This document shows, piece by piece, positions 1 to 7,890 of a stretch of 64,000 nt of DNA. Both the position numbers and the translations under genes were made by a program. The number at the start of each line of letters is the position of its first letter. Position 1 is the first letter of the stretch. The stretch is from Pseudomonadota bacterium. Lineage in GTDB: Bacteria > Pseudomonadota > Gammaproteobacteria > Pseudomonadales > Pseudohongiellaceae. Under the pieces are notes generated by a model. The model ran no database searches. It was given only the letters and a program-made list of their open reading frames with translations, and was not told where the DNA came from. Where the stretch lies: the NCBI GenBank assembly GCA_027592275.1, contig JAQCKF010000021.1, forward strand, positions 1 to 64,000, read 5' to 3'.

Positions 1-77
1 TGCTCATATTCACCTCTCTTATAGCCATTTTGTATGACTGAAAGGTGTCTAGTAAAGTGATAGCGATTCAATCATAC

Positions 78-100
78 AAAAAACCCGCTGCGAAGCGGGT
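78..100 (-). terminator. Rho-independent terminator of the secreted-protein gene
   Basis: A 7-bp GC-rich hairpin (ACCCGCT / AGCGGGT, loop of four) is followed on the minus strand by a run of six or more T. It lies about 50 bases past the stop codon of the minus-strand gene ending at 148. Confidence 0.85.
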
Positions 101-147
101 CTCAATGTGTGGACTACTCAAACAGATCACAGGACGAGGATGCTGCC

Positions 148-981
148 CTATTCTGCGTTTGCACCCTTGCGCAGATGACCGTAGATAAGCTCCTCTGTAA
201 ATTCAACACATTTGAATTCAAGAATCTGCATGTTTTCATCTAGTCTTCTGTATAGCGGAAACTTCAACGTCCACGCTTGGGTATACACATTAGGGTCCTC
301 TAGCGTTGCCTCGTACATGAGGGTATTCGGCCCCACATGCGTGTAACGCTCAGTTACCCGCAGCGCATCGCTGTGATGATTCCCCGCACGGTCTAACCAT
401 GTGTCAGGCACTTGATCAGTTACATCAATGACCAGGCTATCTCCTTCGAAATGCCCGCGAGAATGGCCCATCCAGCTAAATATTGGCGCCTCGAAATCGG
501 GACGATCCATATAAACAATCCGGCTTGCACTCGCAAACTCGTAGGCCATAACGACATGCTCCGGAGATTGGATGATTTGGAAGGGGAACGGCAGATAGGT
601 GGCTCTCGGCACACCTGGCATATAGCACTTTACCACTGGATCCAACGCCAACCAGTCCGCCCTATTCTCCTGTTGCTTCGCGCGAGCCTCGGAGGTATAA
701 GGAATACTTCCACCCTCGACGATGCCCAATCCAGCAGGAATTGCCCCTATGGCCCCTAATTCAACGAGCGGGCTAAAGTCCGCCGCATGTGGCTCTATAT
801 TCCAATGCGCACTGCCGATTGCCTGCCAAATACCATTGAAGTCTGGTTTTTGGTCTGCAGTTCTTGGCACAAAATCACCCTCTGCGGCTACGCTGAAAGA
901 GCTCAGCATTACTAAAGGAAGTGCCGCCAGCAGTGCATAAAAGCGCGATTGTAGACCGTTTTTTGCCGTATAATTTCTCAT
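148..981 (-). CDS. Conserved secreted protein of unknown function
   Basis: Predicted exported protein of 277 residues. The first 33 residues are a Sec signal peptide (hydrophobic core LLAALPLVMLSS, cleavage after VAA). The mature part starts with a PDFNGIWQ motif (residues 46-53), and later carries a WMGHSRGHFEGDSLVIDVT-type segment and a HSDALRVTERY segment. These mark a family I recognise as common in marine gammaproteobacteria and Acidobacteria, with no function known to me. No catalytic residues can be named. It stands alone: its own terminator lies just downstream and the neighbouring genes at 1.3 kb are divergent. The ATG start gives a proper signal peptide, so I keep it. Confidence 0.85.
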   Translation of the reverse strand: MRNYTAKNGLQSRFYALLAALPLVMLSSFSVAAEGDFVPRTADQKPDFNGIWQAIGSAHWNIEPHAADFSPLVELGAIGAIPAGLGIVEGGSIPYTSEARAKQQENRADWLALDPVVKCYMPGVPRATYLPFPFQIIQSPEHVVMAYEFASASRIVYMDRPDFEAPIFSWMGHSRGHFEGDSLVIDVTDQVPDTWLDRAGNHHSDALRVTERYTHVGPNTLMYEATLEDPNVYTQAWTLKFPLYRRLDENMQILEFKCVEFTEELIYGHLRKGANAE

Positions 982-1260
982 TACTAACTCCTATATTATT
1001 GTTTTCAACTACCATATCACTTTCAGGAGAGCAGCCAAATCATAAATAGTGGGTAATACTGCGAACCCGACAGATTCGTGTTGACAGCAGTGCTACGCTC
1101 AGCTAAATATTCAACATCTGGAATACCCAGCTGCTCAGCAATTCTGGAGCTAACAGGTGCAAACCTTCGTGCTGAAATGGAAGGCTTCATCGAACCGCCT
1201 CCGTGCCTAAGCATGATTGCCACATCATGAATAGAGGTTCACAAAGAAGGGTAGGATAAA
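982..1260. other. Intergenic region between divergent genes
   Basis: No convincing gene. A minus-strand open frame of 66 codons (1023-1223) has no recognisable domain and no good ribosome site. The right edge holds purine-rich GAAGGGTAGGA, which may be the ribosome binding site of the next gene (see that entry). Promoters for both flanking genes must lie here but no clear -35/-10 pair stands out. Confidence 0.5.
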
Positions 1261-1749
1261 CTGGAAACACTAGCCAGACTCGAAGAAACAGCGCTAAGTA
1301 TACTGATGCGGGAATCAGGAGTCGCGTTCTTCAGTTCACTGACCCTACATTCGCTCGCCATGGCTTTCGTCGTGGGAATAAATTTCGCGGTCGCATTGCG
1401 ACTCGTGGGCATCGCTCCTCGCCTAGAGATGTCAGCCCTATGCCGTTTCTATGCAATTCACTGGTACGCTGCTGCCCTGATATTCATCTCCGGTGCCGCC
1501 TTGCTGCTCGCTTACCCAGCAAAGGCACTTACCAACCCAGTATTCTATATTAAACTTTGTGCTGTAGTTTTTGGACTGCTGATAAGCAAACGTATTCAAA
1601 GTACATTCTTGAATAAACCTGAAATCCCCATTGATAGTGTCTCCATCAAACTCGCCTATCTCTCTATCGCGCTATGGATAATAACGTTAACCGCTGGGCG
1701 ATTTCTCGCCTACACCCACAGCATTCTTCTTGCCTCGCGGTTTTATTGA
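1261..1749 (+). CDS. Small four-helix membrane protein, first of a pair
   Basis: Integral membrane protein with four predicted helices, of the type often annotated DUF6644/DUF2214-like; function unknown. The first ATG is at 1306, but the 15 codons before it (LETLARLEETALSIL) align without gaps to the N-terminus of the next gene's product (MIDFLLSFSQATGIY), so translation probably begins upstream. The only usable in-frame start before the TAG at 1252 is CTG at 1261, preceded by GAAGGGTAGGATAAA. I give the longer version; the safe alternative is ATG 1306 (147 residues). The stop is 6 bases before the next ATG, so the two are co-transcribed. Homologous to the pair near 59 kb. Confidence 0.75.
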   Translation: METLARLEETALSILMRESGVAFFSSLTLHSLAMAFVVGINFAVALRLVGIAPRLEMSALCRFYAIHWYAAALIFISGAALLLAYPAKALTNPVFYIKLCAVVFGLLISKRIQSTFLNKPEIPIDSVSIKLAYLSIALWIITLTAGRFLAYTHSILLASRFY

Positions 1750-1755
1750 ACGGCC

Positions 1756-2265
1756 ATGATTGATTTCCTACTTAGTTTCTCGCAGGCAACAGGCATTTAT
1801 GCCTTCATGAATTCTCCCTGGGGTTGGCCTATCGCTGAGTCCATTCATTTCTTTGGCCTGTGCCTGCTAATAGGAACCGTCGGCTTATTCGATCTACGGA
1901 TGATGGGATTTGCGAATGAAATCACTCTATCCGAACTGCACCGATTGATACCCATCGGAGTAGCCGGCTATTTATTGAATGTGATTACGGGCACGATGTT
2001 CCTAACTACCGCCCCGGATCAATATCTCTACAACCCTGCTGTTCAATCAAAATTATTCTTCATGCTGATCGCCGGCATTAATATGTTGCTTTTCTATGCG
2101 AGCACAGCTTCTTCAGATGTTAAATCTGGAGCCGGGGCTTCACCGGTAATTCTACGCGCCAAAATCATGGCCGGTGTTTCCCTCGCGTGCTGGTGTGCTG
2201 TAATAGTTTGCGGCCGGCTTATCACTTACTATCGCCCTCCCTATCACTGGTGCCTATGGTGTTAG
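1756..2265 (+). CDS. Small four-helix membrane protein, second of a pair
   Basis: 169-residue membrane protein paralogous to the preceding one. It shows the family pattern: an amphipathic N-terminus, AESIHFFGLCLLIGTVGLFDLRMMG (helix one with a conserved His and an FDLRxxG turn), a second helix ending in a Gly-Thr-rich loop, a third helix (KLFFMLIAGINMLLFY) and a last helix ending CGRLITYY. The same features recur in the two proteins at 58.7-59.9 kb. The conserved His residues inside helices suggest a cofactor or redox role in the membrane, but this is inference. Six bases separate it from the upstream partner. Confidence 0.8.
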   Translation: MIDFLLSFSQATGIYAFMNSPWGWPIAESIHFFGLCLLIGTVGLFDLRMMGFANEITLSELHRLIPIGVAGYLLNVITGTMFLTTAPDQYLYNPAVQSKLFFMLIAGINMLLFYASTASSDVKSGAGASPVILRAKIMAGVSLACWCAVIVCGRLITYYRPPYHWCLWC

Positions 2266-2415
2266 CAGGGCAGTTAAGTTCGCGTTCCAATTGAATTTCC
2301 GACCGATCTGAATTAGTCTTCCTGCGCTTGTTGGAGTGCTGGTTATTTAGCACAGCAACAAATCTGAAGTACCGCTCTCACCGTAGTGTAAACATTAACT
2401 TTTCAATGGCTCAAA

Positions 2416-3189
2416 ATGAAACTTCGATCAGAACATTCCATCGGGATATTTCACATCCGCATCAACTGGCTATTCGCAGTCTGCGTGTTTATGACCGCCA
2501 CCGCCTTTGCCCGGCTCGGTTTGTGGCAGCTTGATCGAGCTGCAGAAAAGGTCGAAGCACAGGCCGCTCTCGTAATTGAATCCAGCCTGAATGCAGCCCC
2601 TATCGAGAGCATCCCTGCAGGGCATTTGCATCGGGCAAACCCAGAATTGCAGAACCGACATGTCTCCATGAAGGGAGAATTTGTGAATGACCGAGCTATT
2701 CTCTTATTGGCCGAATTCTTTCAGGGTATGATTGGCTACGGAGTGGTGACGCCTTTTCGGCTAGAAAGTAACGATCAACTCATTCTGGTCAGCCGAGGCT
2801 GGACCACAGGTATTCTGCCGCCGGATACCCCGCCGGATCTACGCCCTGCATTCGGACCAGTAGAGATTACCGGCCAGATCTTCGTACCCCCCGAAAATGC
2901 GCGGGTGCTTGCTAGCCAAATCGACGCTTCGGTCTGGCCATTACGCATGCGCAGCCTCGAAATCGAAGTAATTAGCGATATAATCGATGAGCCGTTGTTT
3001 CCCTTCGAGATTCGACTCACTGAAGATCAAGCCGGCGTACTTGTGCGTCATTGGCCCGCCGTGAACGCGGAGGTTAACCAGAACTTATCTTATTCAGTTC
3101 AATGGTTTAGCCTCGGTTTGTTAGTTCTTTTCGCAAGTTTGCTTGCCAGTAGCAACCTCTGGGCTCTGCTTCGCGGCAGCAAGCCTTAA
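2416..3189 (+). CDS. SURF1-family cytochrome c oxidase assembly protein
   Basis: SURF1/Shy1 proteins help insert haem a into subunit I of cytochrome c oxidase. The 257-residue protein has the family layout: one N-terminal transmembrane helix (about residues 14-32) ending in the signature GLWQLDRAAEK, a periplasmic domain with RHVSMKGEF and ILVSRGW segments, and a C-terminal helix starting YSVQWFSLGLL. Length and topology are normal. It follows the membrane pair by 150 bases on the same strand; no oxidase structural genes are in this window, but a COX15/CtaA haem A synthase lies at the far end. Family assignment is firm; the exact oxidase served is unknown. Confidence 0.9.
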   Translation: MKLRSEHSIGIFHIRINWLFAVCVFMTATAFARLGLWQLDRAAEKVEAQAALVIESSLNAAPIESIPAGHLHRANPELQNRHVSMKGEFVNDRAILLLAEFFQGMIGYGVVTPFRLESNDQLILVSRGWTTGILPPDTPPDLRPAFGPVEITGQIFVPPENARVLASQIDASVWPLRMRSLEIEVISDIIDEPLFPFEIRLTEDQAGVLVRHWPAVNAEVNQNLSYSVQWFSLGLLVLFASLLASSNLWALLRGSKP

Positions 3190-3287
3190 AACGGCAATTC
3201 TTCCCAGTTTGGCTCTAGAACTGACTGATTTCGGATTATTTCCAAAAATGAACCAGTTTTCAGGCTATTAGCAGAGTTAAGTTACTA

Positions 3288-3338
3288 ATTATTCGACTTA
3301 CTACGCGTCCAGAAAAATTCAACTACTAGTCGAATAAT
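3288..3338. repeat. 11-bp inverted repeat upstream of the cytochrome gene
   Basis: ATTATTCGACT at 3288-3298 is repeated exactly in inverted form (AGTCGAATAAT) at 3328-3338, 29 bases apart. It lies 90-140 bases before the start of the c-type cytochrome gene and about 100 bases after the SURF1-like gene. No T-run follows, so an operator-like role is more likely than a terminator. Which protein binds is unknown. Confidence 0.45.
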
Positions 3339-3429
3339 GCTATCGTTCGCTAGTTATCTACTAAGCACTGAATTCAATTTTTACACTCAATAGATTTACG
3401 ATCGAACGAGCTATGAGGAGTAGCAAACT

Positions 3430-4869
3430 ATGCGAATAATTTCAGCCCAAACACTGCTGAGCGGTATGGCAGTAGTAGCAGCAATGTCCATTCCTGGTCT
3501 ATCGCTGGCGCAATCCAGTGAAGTCACATTCCACAAGGATATAGAGCCAATTCTGCAGCGCAGCTGTCAGAACTGTCACCGAGACGGTGGCGCCGGACCT
3601 ATGCCTCTAGTGACTTATGATCAAGTTGCTCCATTCGCCGGTTTGATCGAGTACAAGACAGCTCTACGTGACCGTGCAGGCGCCATGCCTCCTTGGTACA
3701 TGGAGAAGGACATCGGTATACAGGAATTCAAAGATGACCCCTCTCTAAACGATGAAGAGTTAGCACTAATTTCGACTTGGGCACGCAGCGGCACACCTAA
3801 GGGCGACACAGCTGACGCTCCACAAGCTTTAGTTTTCGATGACAGCTTAAAGTGGAAGGCCGGCGAGCCTGACCTTGTTGTTGTTATGAACGAAGTCACC
3901 AAACTAGCCGGCACGCCTGACTGGTGGGGTGAGATCGATTACATTCCTACAAATTTGGAAGAAGATCGCTACGTTAAATCTGTTGAAGTCGTCGAAGTAA
4001 ACGATGTCAACAATCAGGCCGGCACTGGCCGAGATACTGTCGGTGGCGCATATATCTTCCACCACATGATCTGGGGCACAGCGATGCTTGACGAAAATGG
4101 CGAACGTGGTTCTACAATTTCGCTTCCATGGCCTGTACATGAAGTTGGCAGAAACGCTGACATCTTCGACCAAGATGCTGGCCGCCTCCTGAAGGCTGGG
4201 TCATCCATCGTTTCCGACTCCGTGCATATGCACTCCAACGGTCGTGATACGACTGCTCACATGGAAGTAGGTTTTCGTTTCCATCCCGTCGGTTATGAAC
4301 CCAAGTATCAGACCGCTTTTATCGGTTTAGGCAACGGTGTAGACATCAGCATTACTGGAAACGCCAAAGACCAGGAACTTCACGCCTATACTGTGCTCAA
4401 CCAGCACACCAAGGTAGTGACCTTCGAACCACACCTGCACGCTCCAGGCGAGCGCATGTGTCTCGAGGCGATATGGGGCTACACGGTAGAAACCCTTTCT
4501 TGCGTAGGCTACGACCACAACTGGGTACGCGGCTATCCTTACGCAGAAAACGCAGCACCCCTGCTGCCTAAGGGCACTATCTTGCACATCGTCGGCTACA
4601 TGAACAACACGGAAACTAACCCGAACGTTCCTGATCCACGCAACTGGCAGGGTTCTGGTAACCGCTCTGTGACGAACATGTTCATCGATTTGGGCATTCG
4701 CGTCACTCTAACTGATGATCAGTTCTTCGAAGCTATGGAAGAAAGACGTCAGGCACTCAATCTGGGCCCGAACGATCACGTTATCGGCTGTCCTCTTTGC
4801 TTAGCACCTTTAGTTGCGCCTGTAGCTGAGGCTGAGAGCACTGATGCAAACGACGTTGCTGGCAATTAA
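3430..4869 (+). CDS. Secreted c-type cytochrome fused to a copper-monooxygenase-like domain
   Basis: A 479-residue periplasmic protein with a signal peptide (1-27, cleaved after SLA). Residues 30-125 form a class I cytochrome c: haem site CQNCH at 46-50 and a likely distal Met ligand in GAMPPWY (M86). Residues 165-440 resemble the two-domain copper type II monooxygenases (PHM/DBH fold): HH at 211-212, HMH at 266-268, HLH at 335-337 and nearby M343 are in positions that could form two copper sites. This suggests a haem-to-copper electron relay for a hydroxylation of unknown substrate. A GAGGAG site precedes the ATG. It begins a run with two paralogous secreted proteins. The cytochrome part is certain; the copper enzyme part is inferred from His/Met spacing. 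Confidence 0.8.
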   Translation: MRIISAQTLLSGMAVVAAMSIPGLSLAQSSEVTFHKDIEPILQRSCQNCHRDGGAGPMPLVTYDQVAPFAGLIEYKTALRDRAGAMPPWYMEKDIGIQEFKDDPSLNDEELALISTWARSGTPKGDTADAPQALVFDDSLKWKAGEPDLVVVMNEVTKLAGTPDWWGEIDYIPTNLEEDRYVKSVEVVEVNDVNNQAGTGRDTVGGAYIFHHMIWGTAMLDENGERGSTISLPWPVHEVGRNADIFDQDAGRLLKAGSSIVSDSVHMHSNGRDTTAHMEVGFRFHPVGYEPKYQTAFIGLGNGVDISITGNAKDQELHAYTVLNQHTKVVTFEPHLHAPGERMCLEAIWGYTVETLSCVGYDHNWVRGYPYAENAAPLLPKGTILHIVGYMNNTETNPNVPDPRNWQGSGNRSVTNMFIDLGIRVTLTDDQFFEAMEERRQALNLGPNDHVIGCPLCLAPLVAPVAEAESTDANDVAGN

Positions 4870-4888
4870 TTGAGGTTGTAGTAGAAAC

Positions 4889-5821
4889 ATGAGCAAGCTT
4901 TCTAGTGAAGCAATCAGCAGAGTTAACGCTCTGCTGATTGCAGTTTTTTTATTAGGCACTTCGAGTGTGGTGGTCGCTGATACTTTTCAATATGGACAGC
5001 ACGTTGAACCTGCCTACGAGGGCTGGCGCCCTAATGCAGATGGCACGTTCAGTTTCATGTTTGGTTACATGAATGAAAATTGGACAGAGCAGCCAGATGT
5101 GGCAATTGGAGACAGTAACTCCTTCTCTCCAGGGGATGCCGACCGAGGTCAACCAACCCATTTCCTTCCGCGTAGAAATCGTTTCACGTTTGAGGTCGTC
5201 GTTCCCTCAGATTGGGGAGAGCGCGAATTGGTTTGGACGCTGAACGTCAACGGAGTCGAACGCAAAGCGTATGCGACACTGAAAGACGATTACCTTGTAG
5301 ATAACATGGTCATCGCGTCTGAAACTGGCTCATTAGGTGCTGGCACTAGCAGCCCTGAATCCCGAGCTAACATCGCACCCACTGTGACAATTCAAGGTGA
5401 TGATATTCGCGCTGCGCACGTTGGCGAAGAGATCAGCTTCGTAGCTCAAGTTATAGATGACGGCCTTCCTGCAGCTCGTAGAGAGAGCACCATCGAAGCA
5501 GACGACCTTATGCGTCGGATGCTGCGCCCTCCAACACGCATCACAGTTGGCAAGGTGAATGGTCTGTTCTTATCCTGGAACAAGTACCGTGGTCCAGGCA
5601 ATGTGACTTTTGATCCGCCGATGCCTAAGCCTTGGGAAGACACACGAACTTCAGCGAATTCACCTTGGGGTGCACTTTGGTTGCCACCCGAGGCACCAGA
5701 GGATGGCTTACACGAAATCACTGTTACTTTTGACGAGCCCGGGACGTATATACTTTGGGGTCGTGCCGATGACGGCGGCCTTTATCACGACAACTACATC
5801 ACAGTAAATGTTAGTGAATAG
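4889..5821 (+). CDS. Secreted protein of unknown function, paralogue A
   Basis: 310-residue exported protein: signal peptide 1-30 (hydrophobic ALLIAVFLLGTSSVVV), then an all-beta-looking mature part. It starts with a VEPAYEGWRPNADGTF motif, carries PTHFLPRRNRFTFEVVVP, an IASETGSLGAGTSSPES segment and ends with an Ig-like stretch (PGTYILWGRADDGGLYHD). The product of the gene starting at 6158 matches it almost end to end, so the two arose by tandem duplication. It follows the cytochrome gene by 19 bases. The first codons encode a terminator-like hairpin (separate entry). Function unknown; the context suggests a partner or structural protein of the cytochrome fusion. Confidence 0.85.
   Translation: MSKLSSEAISRVNALLIAVFLLGTSSVVVADTFQYGQHVEPAYEGWRPNADGTFSFMFGYMNENWTEQPDVAIGDSNSFSPGDADRGQPTHFLPRRNRFTFEVVVPSDWGERELVWTLNVNGVERKAYATLKDDYLVDNMVIASETGSLGAGTSSPESRANIAPTVTIQGDDIRAAHVGEEISFVAQVIDDGLPAARRESTIEADDLMRRMLRPPTRITVGKVNGLFLSWNKYRGPGNVTFDPPMPKPWEDTRTSANSPWGALWLPPEAPEDGLHEITVTFDEPGTYILWGRADDGGLYHDNYITVNVSE
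4910..4950 (+). terminator. Terminator-like hairpin inside the first codons of paralogue A
   Basis: GCAATCAGCAGAG and CTCTGCTGATTGC form a perfect 13-bp stem with a 6-base loop, followed by AG and seven T. By sequence this is a textbook intrinsic terminator, yet it starts 21 bases after the ATG of paralogue A and overlaps the signal-peptide codons. It sits 40 bases past the stop of the cytochrome gene and probably lowers downstream transcription unless ribosomes melt it. Confidence 0.75.
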
Positions 5822-5839
5822 TTAACAGACCATAAAAAA

Positions 5840-5982
5840 GGAGAACATTTTCCCGCTGCTGCCCCGCAATTTCAGCAAGCAGAGAACGGGCTTGCCTGCT
5901 GGAATTGTGGAGCTAGAAAGGCAAGGGGCCAAAGCCCATAGCCGGAGTTGTCCCAGCCATTAGATAAATACTTAATGAACTT
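5840..5982 (+). ncRNA. Possible structured RNA between the two paralogues
   Basis: The gap between the paralogues is GC-rich and full of complementary blocks: CCGCAATT with AATTGTGG (5874 region and 5903-5910), AGCAAGC with GCTTGC, and CTTGCC (5891-5896) with GGCAAG (5920-5925). Several of these compete, as in riboswitches or regulatory leaders. A terminator follows at 5985. A short GCTGCCCCGCAA block recalls the cobalamin riboswitch core, but the other conserved blocks of that class are absent. I do not recognise a known RNA family. Confidence 0.3.
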
Positions 5983-5984
5983 AG

Positions 5985-6015
5985 GGGACACCAATGACTA
6001 ACGTGTCCCTTTTTT
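5985..6015 (+). terminator. Rho-independent terminator between the paralogues
   Basis: GGGACAC (5985-5991) pairs with GTGTCCC (6003-6009) and is followed directly by six T. It ends transcription from paralogue A or from the putative leader RNA before the second paralogue. Confidence 0.85.
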
Positions 6016-6157
6016 ATTGTCAAAAATTTGATAGAAAGAATCATTACTGATACTCGCGGAATTGATTCGAGTCAACATGGCGAGCTACGCGAATCATTAC
6101 TCTTGGAACCAGCAATTTGCAGTAACTAACATCATGAAATCGTTACAGGGGAAAGGC

Positions 6158-7105
6158 ATGAATCGATATTCTAAAAACAAAATTAAATGGCTAACAGGGT
6201 TTATTCTCTTTTCAACTCTTGGTATGCAGTCGGCTTCCGCTCAACTCAGCTATCGCTCAGGTGCTGAAATAGAGCCTGGCTATGAGGGATGGCGCCCTAA
6301 TGATGACGGAACATTTAGCCTGCTATTTGGATACATGAATGAGAACTGGGAAGAGCAACCCGACATCCAGGTTGGCGACAATAACTCTTTTACACCCGGT
6401 ATTGCCGATCGGGGTCAACCTACCCACTTCCTGCCAAGGCGCAACAGATTCACCTTTGAAGTAGTGGTACCTTCTGATTGGGGCGATAGAGAGCTAGTCT
6501 GGACCATTACGCACAATGGCGAAACTAACAAAGCCTACGGAACGTTAGTCCCAGATTATCTGATAGACAACATGGTGATAGCATCTGAAACTGGGTCTTT
6601 GGGCGCAGGAACTAGCAGCCCGGAGTCACGTGCAAATATCGCGCCTGTAGTAACCGTACAAGGCGAGACAGTTAACGGCTCGATTATCAGAAACGCAAAG
6701 GTTGGTGAAGAAGTCGTATTCCTTACACAGGTCGCAGATGACGGCCTGCCAAAGCCTCGCAGCTTCACTCTCACAAGAACCGAAACCAGTGTTCAGGAAC
6801 GCATGATGCAACCGCCACGTCGCACCACTGTCGGCAAGACCAACGGCTTGTTCCTGTCTTGGAATAAATTCAGAGGCCCTGGAGAAGTTAGCTTCGAACC
6901 TGCTCAGGTGAAACCCTGGGAAGATACCCGCACGTCAGCCAATTCGCCTTGGGGAGCTCTTTGGGTTCCTCCTACGATTCCAGATGATGACATGTACGAG
7001 GTAAGAGCGACGTTTACAGAACCTGGCGAATATATTCTTTGGGCACGGGCTGACGATGGAGGCCTCTATCACGATCAGTATGTCACTGTGAATGTAAGCC
7101 CCTAG
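6158..7105 (+). CDS. Secreted protein of unknown function, paralogue B
   Basis: Tandem duplicate of the gene starting at 4889, with the same EPGYEGWRPNDDGTF start, PTHFLPRRNRFTFEVVVP block and DDGGLYHDQYVTVNV ending. An open frame extends up to 6062, but the start at 6158 is preferred: AGGGGAAAGG lies just upstream and translation from there gives a clean signal peptide (MNRYSKNKIKWLTGF... cleaved after ASA), about 315 residues in all. A terminator at 5985-6015 and a 330-base gap mean it is expressed separately from paralogue A. It converges on the minus-strand gene that ends 17 bases later. Function unknown. Confidence 0.85.
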   Translation: MNRYSKNKIKWLTGFILFSTLGMQSASAQLSYRSGAEIEPGYEGWRPNDDGTFSLLFGYMNENWEEQPDIQVGDNNSFTPGIADRGQPTHFLPRRNRFTFEVVVPSDWGDRELVWTITHNGETNKAYGTLVPDYLIDNMVIASETGSLGAGTSSPESRANIAPVVTVQGETVNGSIIRNAKVGEEVVFLTQVADDGLPKPRSFTLTRTETSVQERMMQPPRRTTVGKTNGLFLSWNKFRGPGEVSFEPAQVKPWEDTRTSANSPWGALWVPPTIPDDDMYEVRATFTEPGEYILWARADDGGLYHDQYVTVNVSP

Positions 7106-7121
7106 AGTTTAGATTCTAGGC

Positions 7122-7784
7122 TTAGCGAGGTGCGGCGGAAGAGTCTAGTGATTGTTCCGCCTGGCCATCTTCCAGCTTAATCGTAAAAGGTGGATCGTAG
7201 CTTGGCTTATCCTGATTGAGGATGATGTTGGTACGCGGCGGCCTAACAAAACGCGTATTAGGACCAGCACTTATGGAATCTAGTACCAGCGCTTCTGCCG
7301 CTTTAATCACTGAAGGCGCCAGTGCTTCTGGGCCGAATGAAAAACTAAAGCTCCCTCTTATAAGACGATCATTCGTAGCAAGAATAGCCCAGTCGGCGGT
7401 GTAATATGTCGCCGGGGTCAACTCAGGAATATTCCACTGGAATTTCTCTTGTATTGTAGGATCGTAACGAAAATCAATATCCACCCAGTCTCGCAACTCA
7501 TTCCGAAGAGTCAATTTGACTAGGCGCACATCATAAGGGAACTCCAATTGGAGATGGTCAGGGGCTTCGAGCAGGACACTATCATCTGCAGGCGCGGTTT
7601 CTGTTTCTATGCTTATTCCTGTAATATCTTCCACTTGAAGAGACAAGCCAATCTGAGAAGGCTGTGCTGTGGCAGGATGCCATAGACCCAGACCTATCCC
7701 TAGGAGAGCAATACTTAGTATCTGGAAAGAGTATGAATTCAATGCTATTCCACTTTTAGTCTCGCCCACAGCAACAAAAAACAT
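7122..7784 (-). CDS. Secreted CopC-like domain protein lacking the N-terminal His
   Basis: Exported protein with a long signal peptide ending ATAQ. The mature part resembles the CopC beta-sandwich: PADDSVLLEAPDHLQLEF, then VRLVKLTLRN, and the YYTADWAILATNDRLIRGSFSFSFG strand that mirrors CopC's TVxWxxxSxDGHxxxGxFxFxV. Copper-binding His residues of true CopC are not present, so metal binding is doubtful. A C-terminal tail of about 60 polar residues follows. I choose ATG 7784 rather than the TTG two codons earlier. Paralogous in outline to the gene at 8749. Divergent from the thioesterase gene at 7891. Confidence 0.7.
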   Translation of the reverse strand: MFFVAVGETKSGIALNSYSFQILSIALLGIGLGLWHPATAQPSQIGLSLQVEDITGISIETETAPADDSVLLEAPDHLQLEFPYDVRLVKLTLRNELRDWVDIDFRYDPTIQEKFQWNIPELTPATYYTADWAILATNDRLIRGSFSFSFGPEALAPSVIKAAEALVLDSISAGPNTRFVRPPRTNIILNQDKPSYDPPFTIKLEDGQAEQSLDSSAAPR

Positions 7785-7890
7785 TACCAAGACAACGAAA
7801 AACTGATGACGAAGAATATCATCGTCAACCAGTTTTGTGAAATACGGCGGCGAAATTCAGAAACGAATTACAGGAGTTAGAAGGTCAATA

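Noticed and set aside
1023..1223. Minus-strand open frame of 66 codons in the left intergenic region
   Set aside because: No ribosome site, no known domain, and an odd composition; likely a chance frame.
5850..5900. Cobalamin riboswitch suggested by GCTGCCCCGCAA
   Set aside because: The conserved upstream GGTG and GGGAA blocks and the downstream GCCACTG block are missing.
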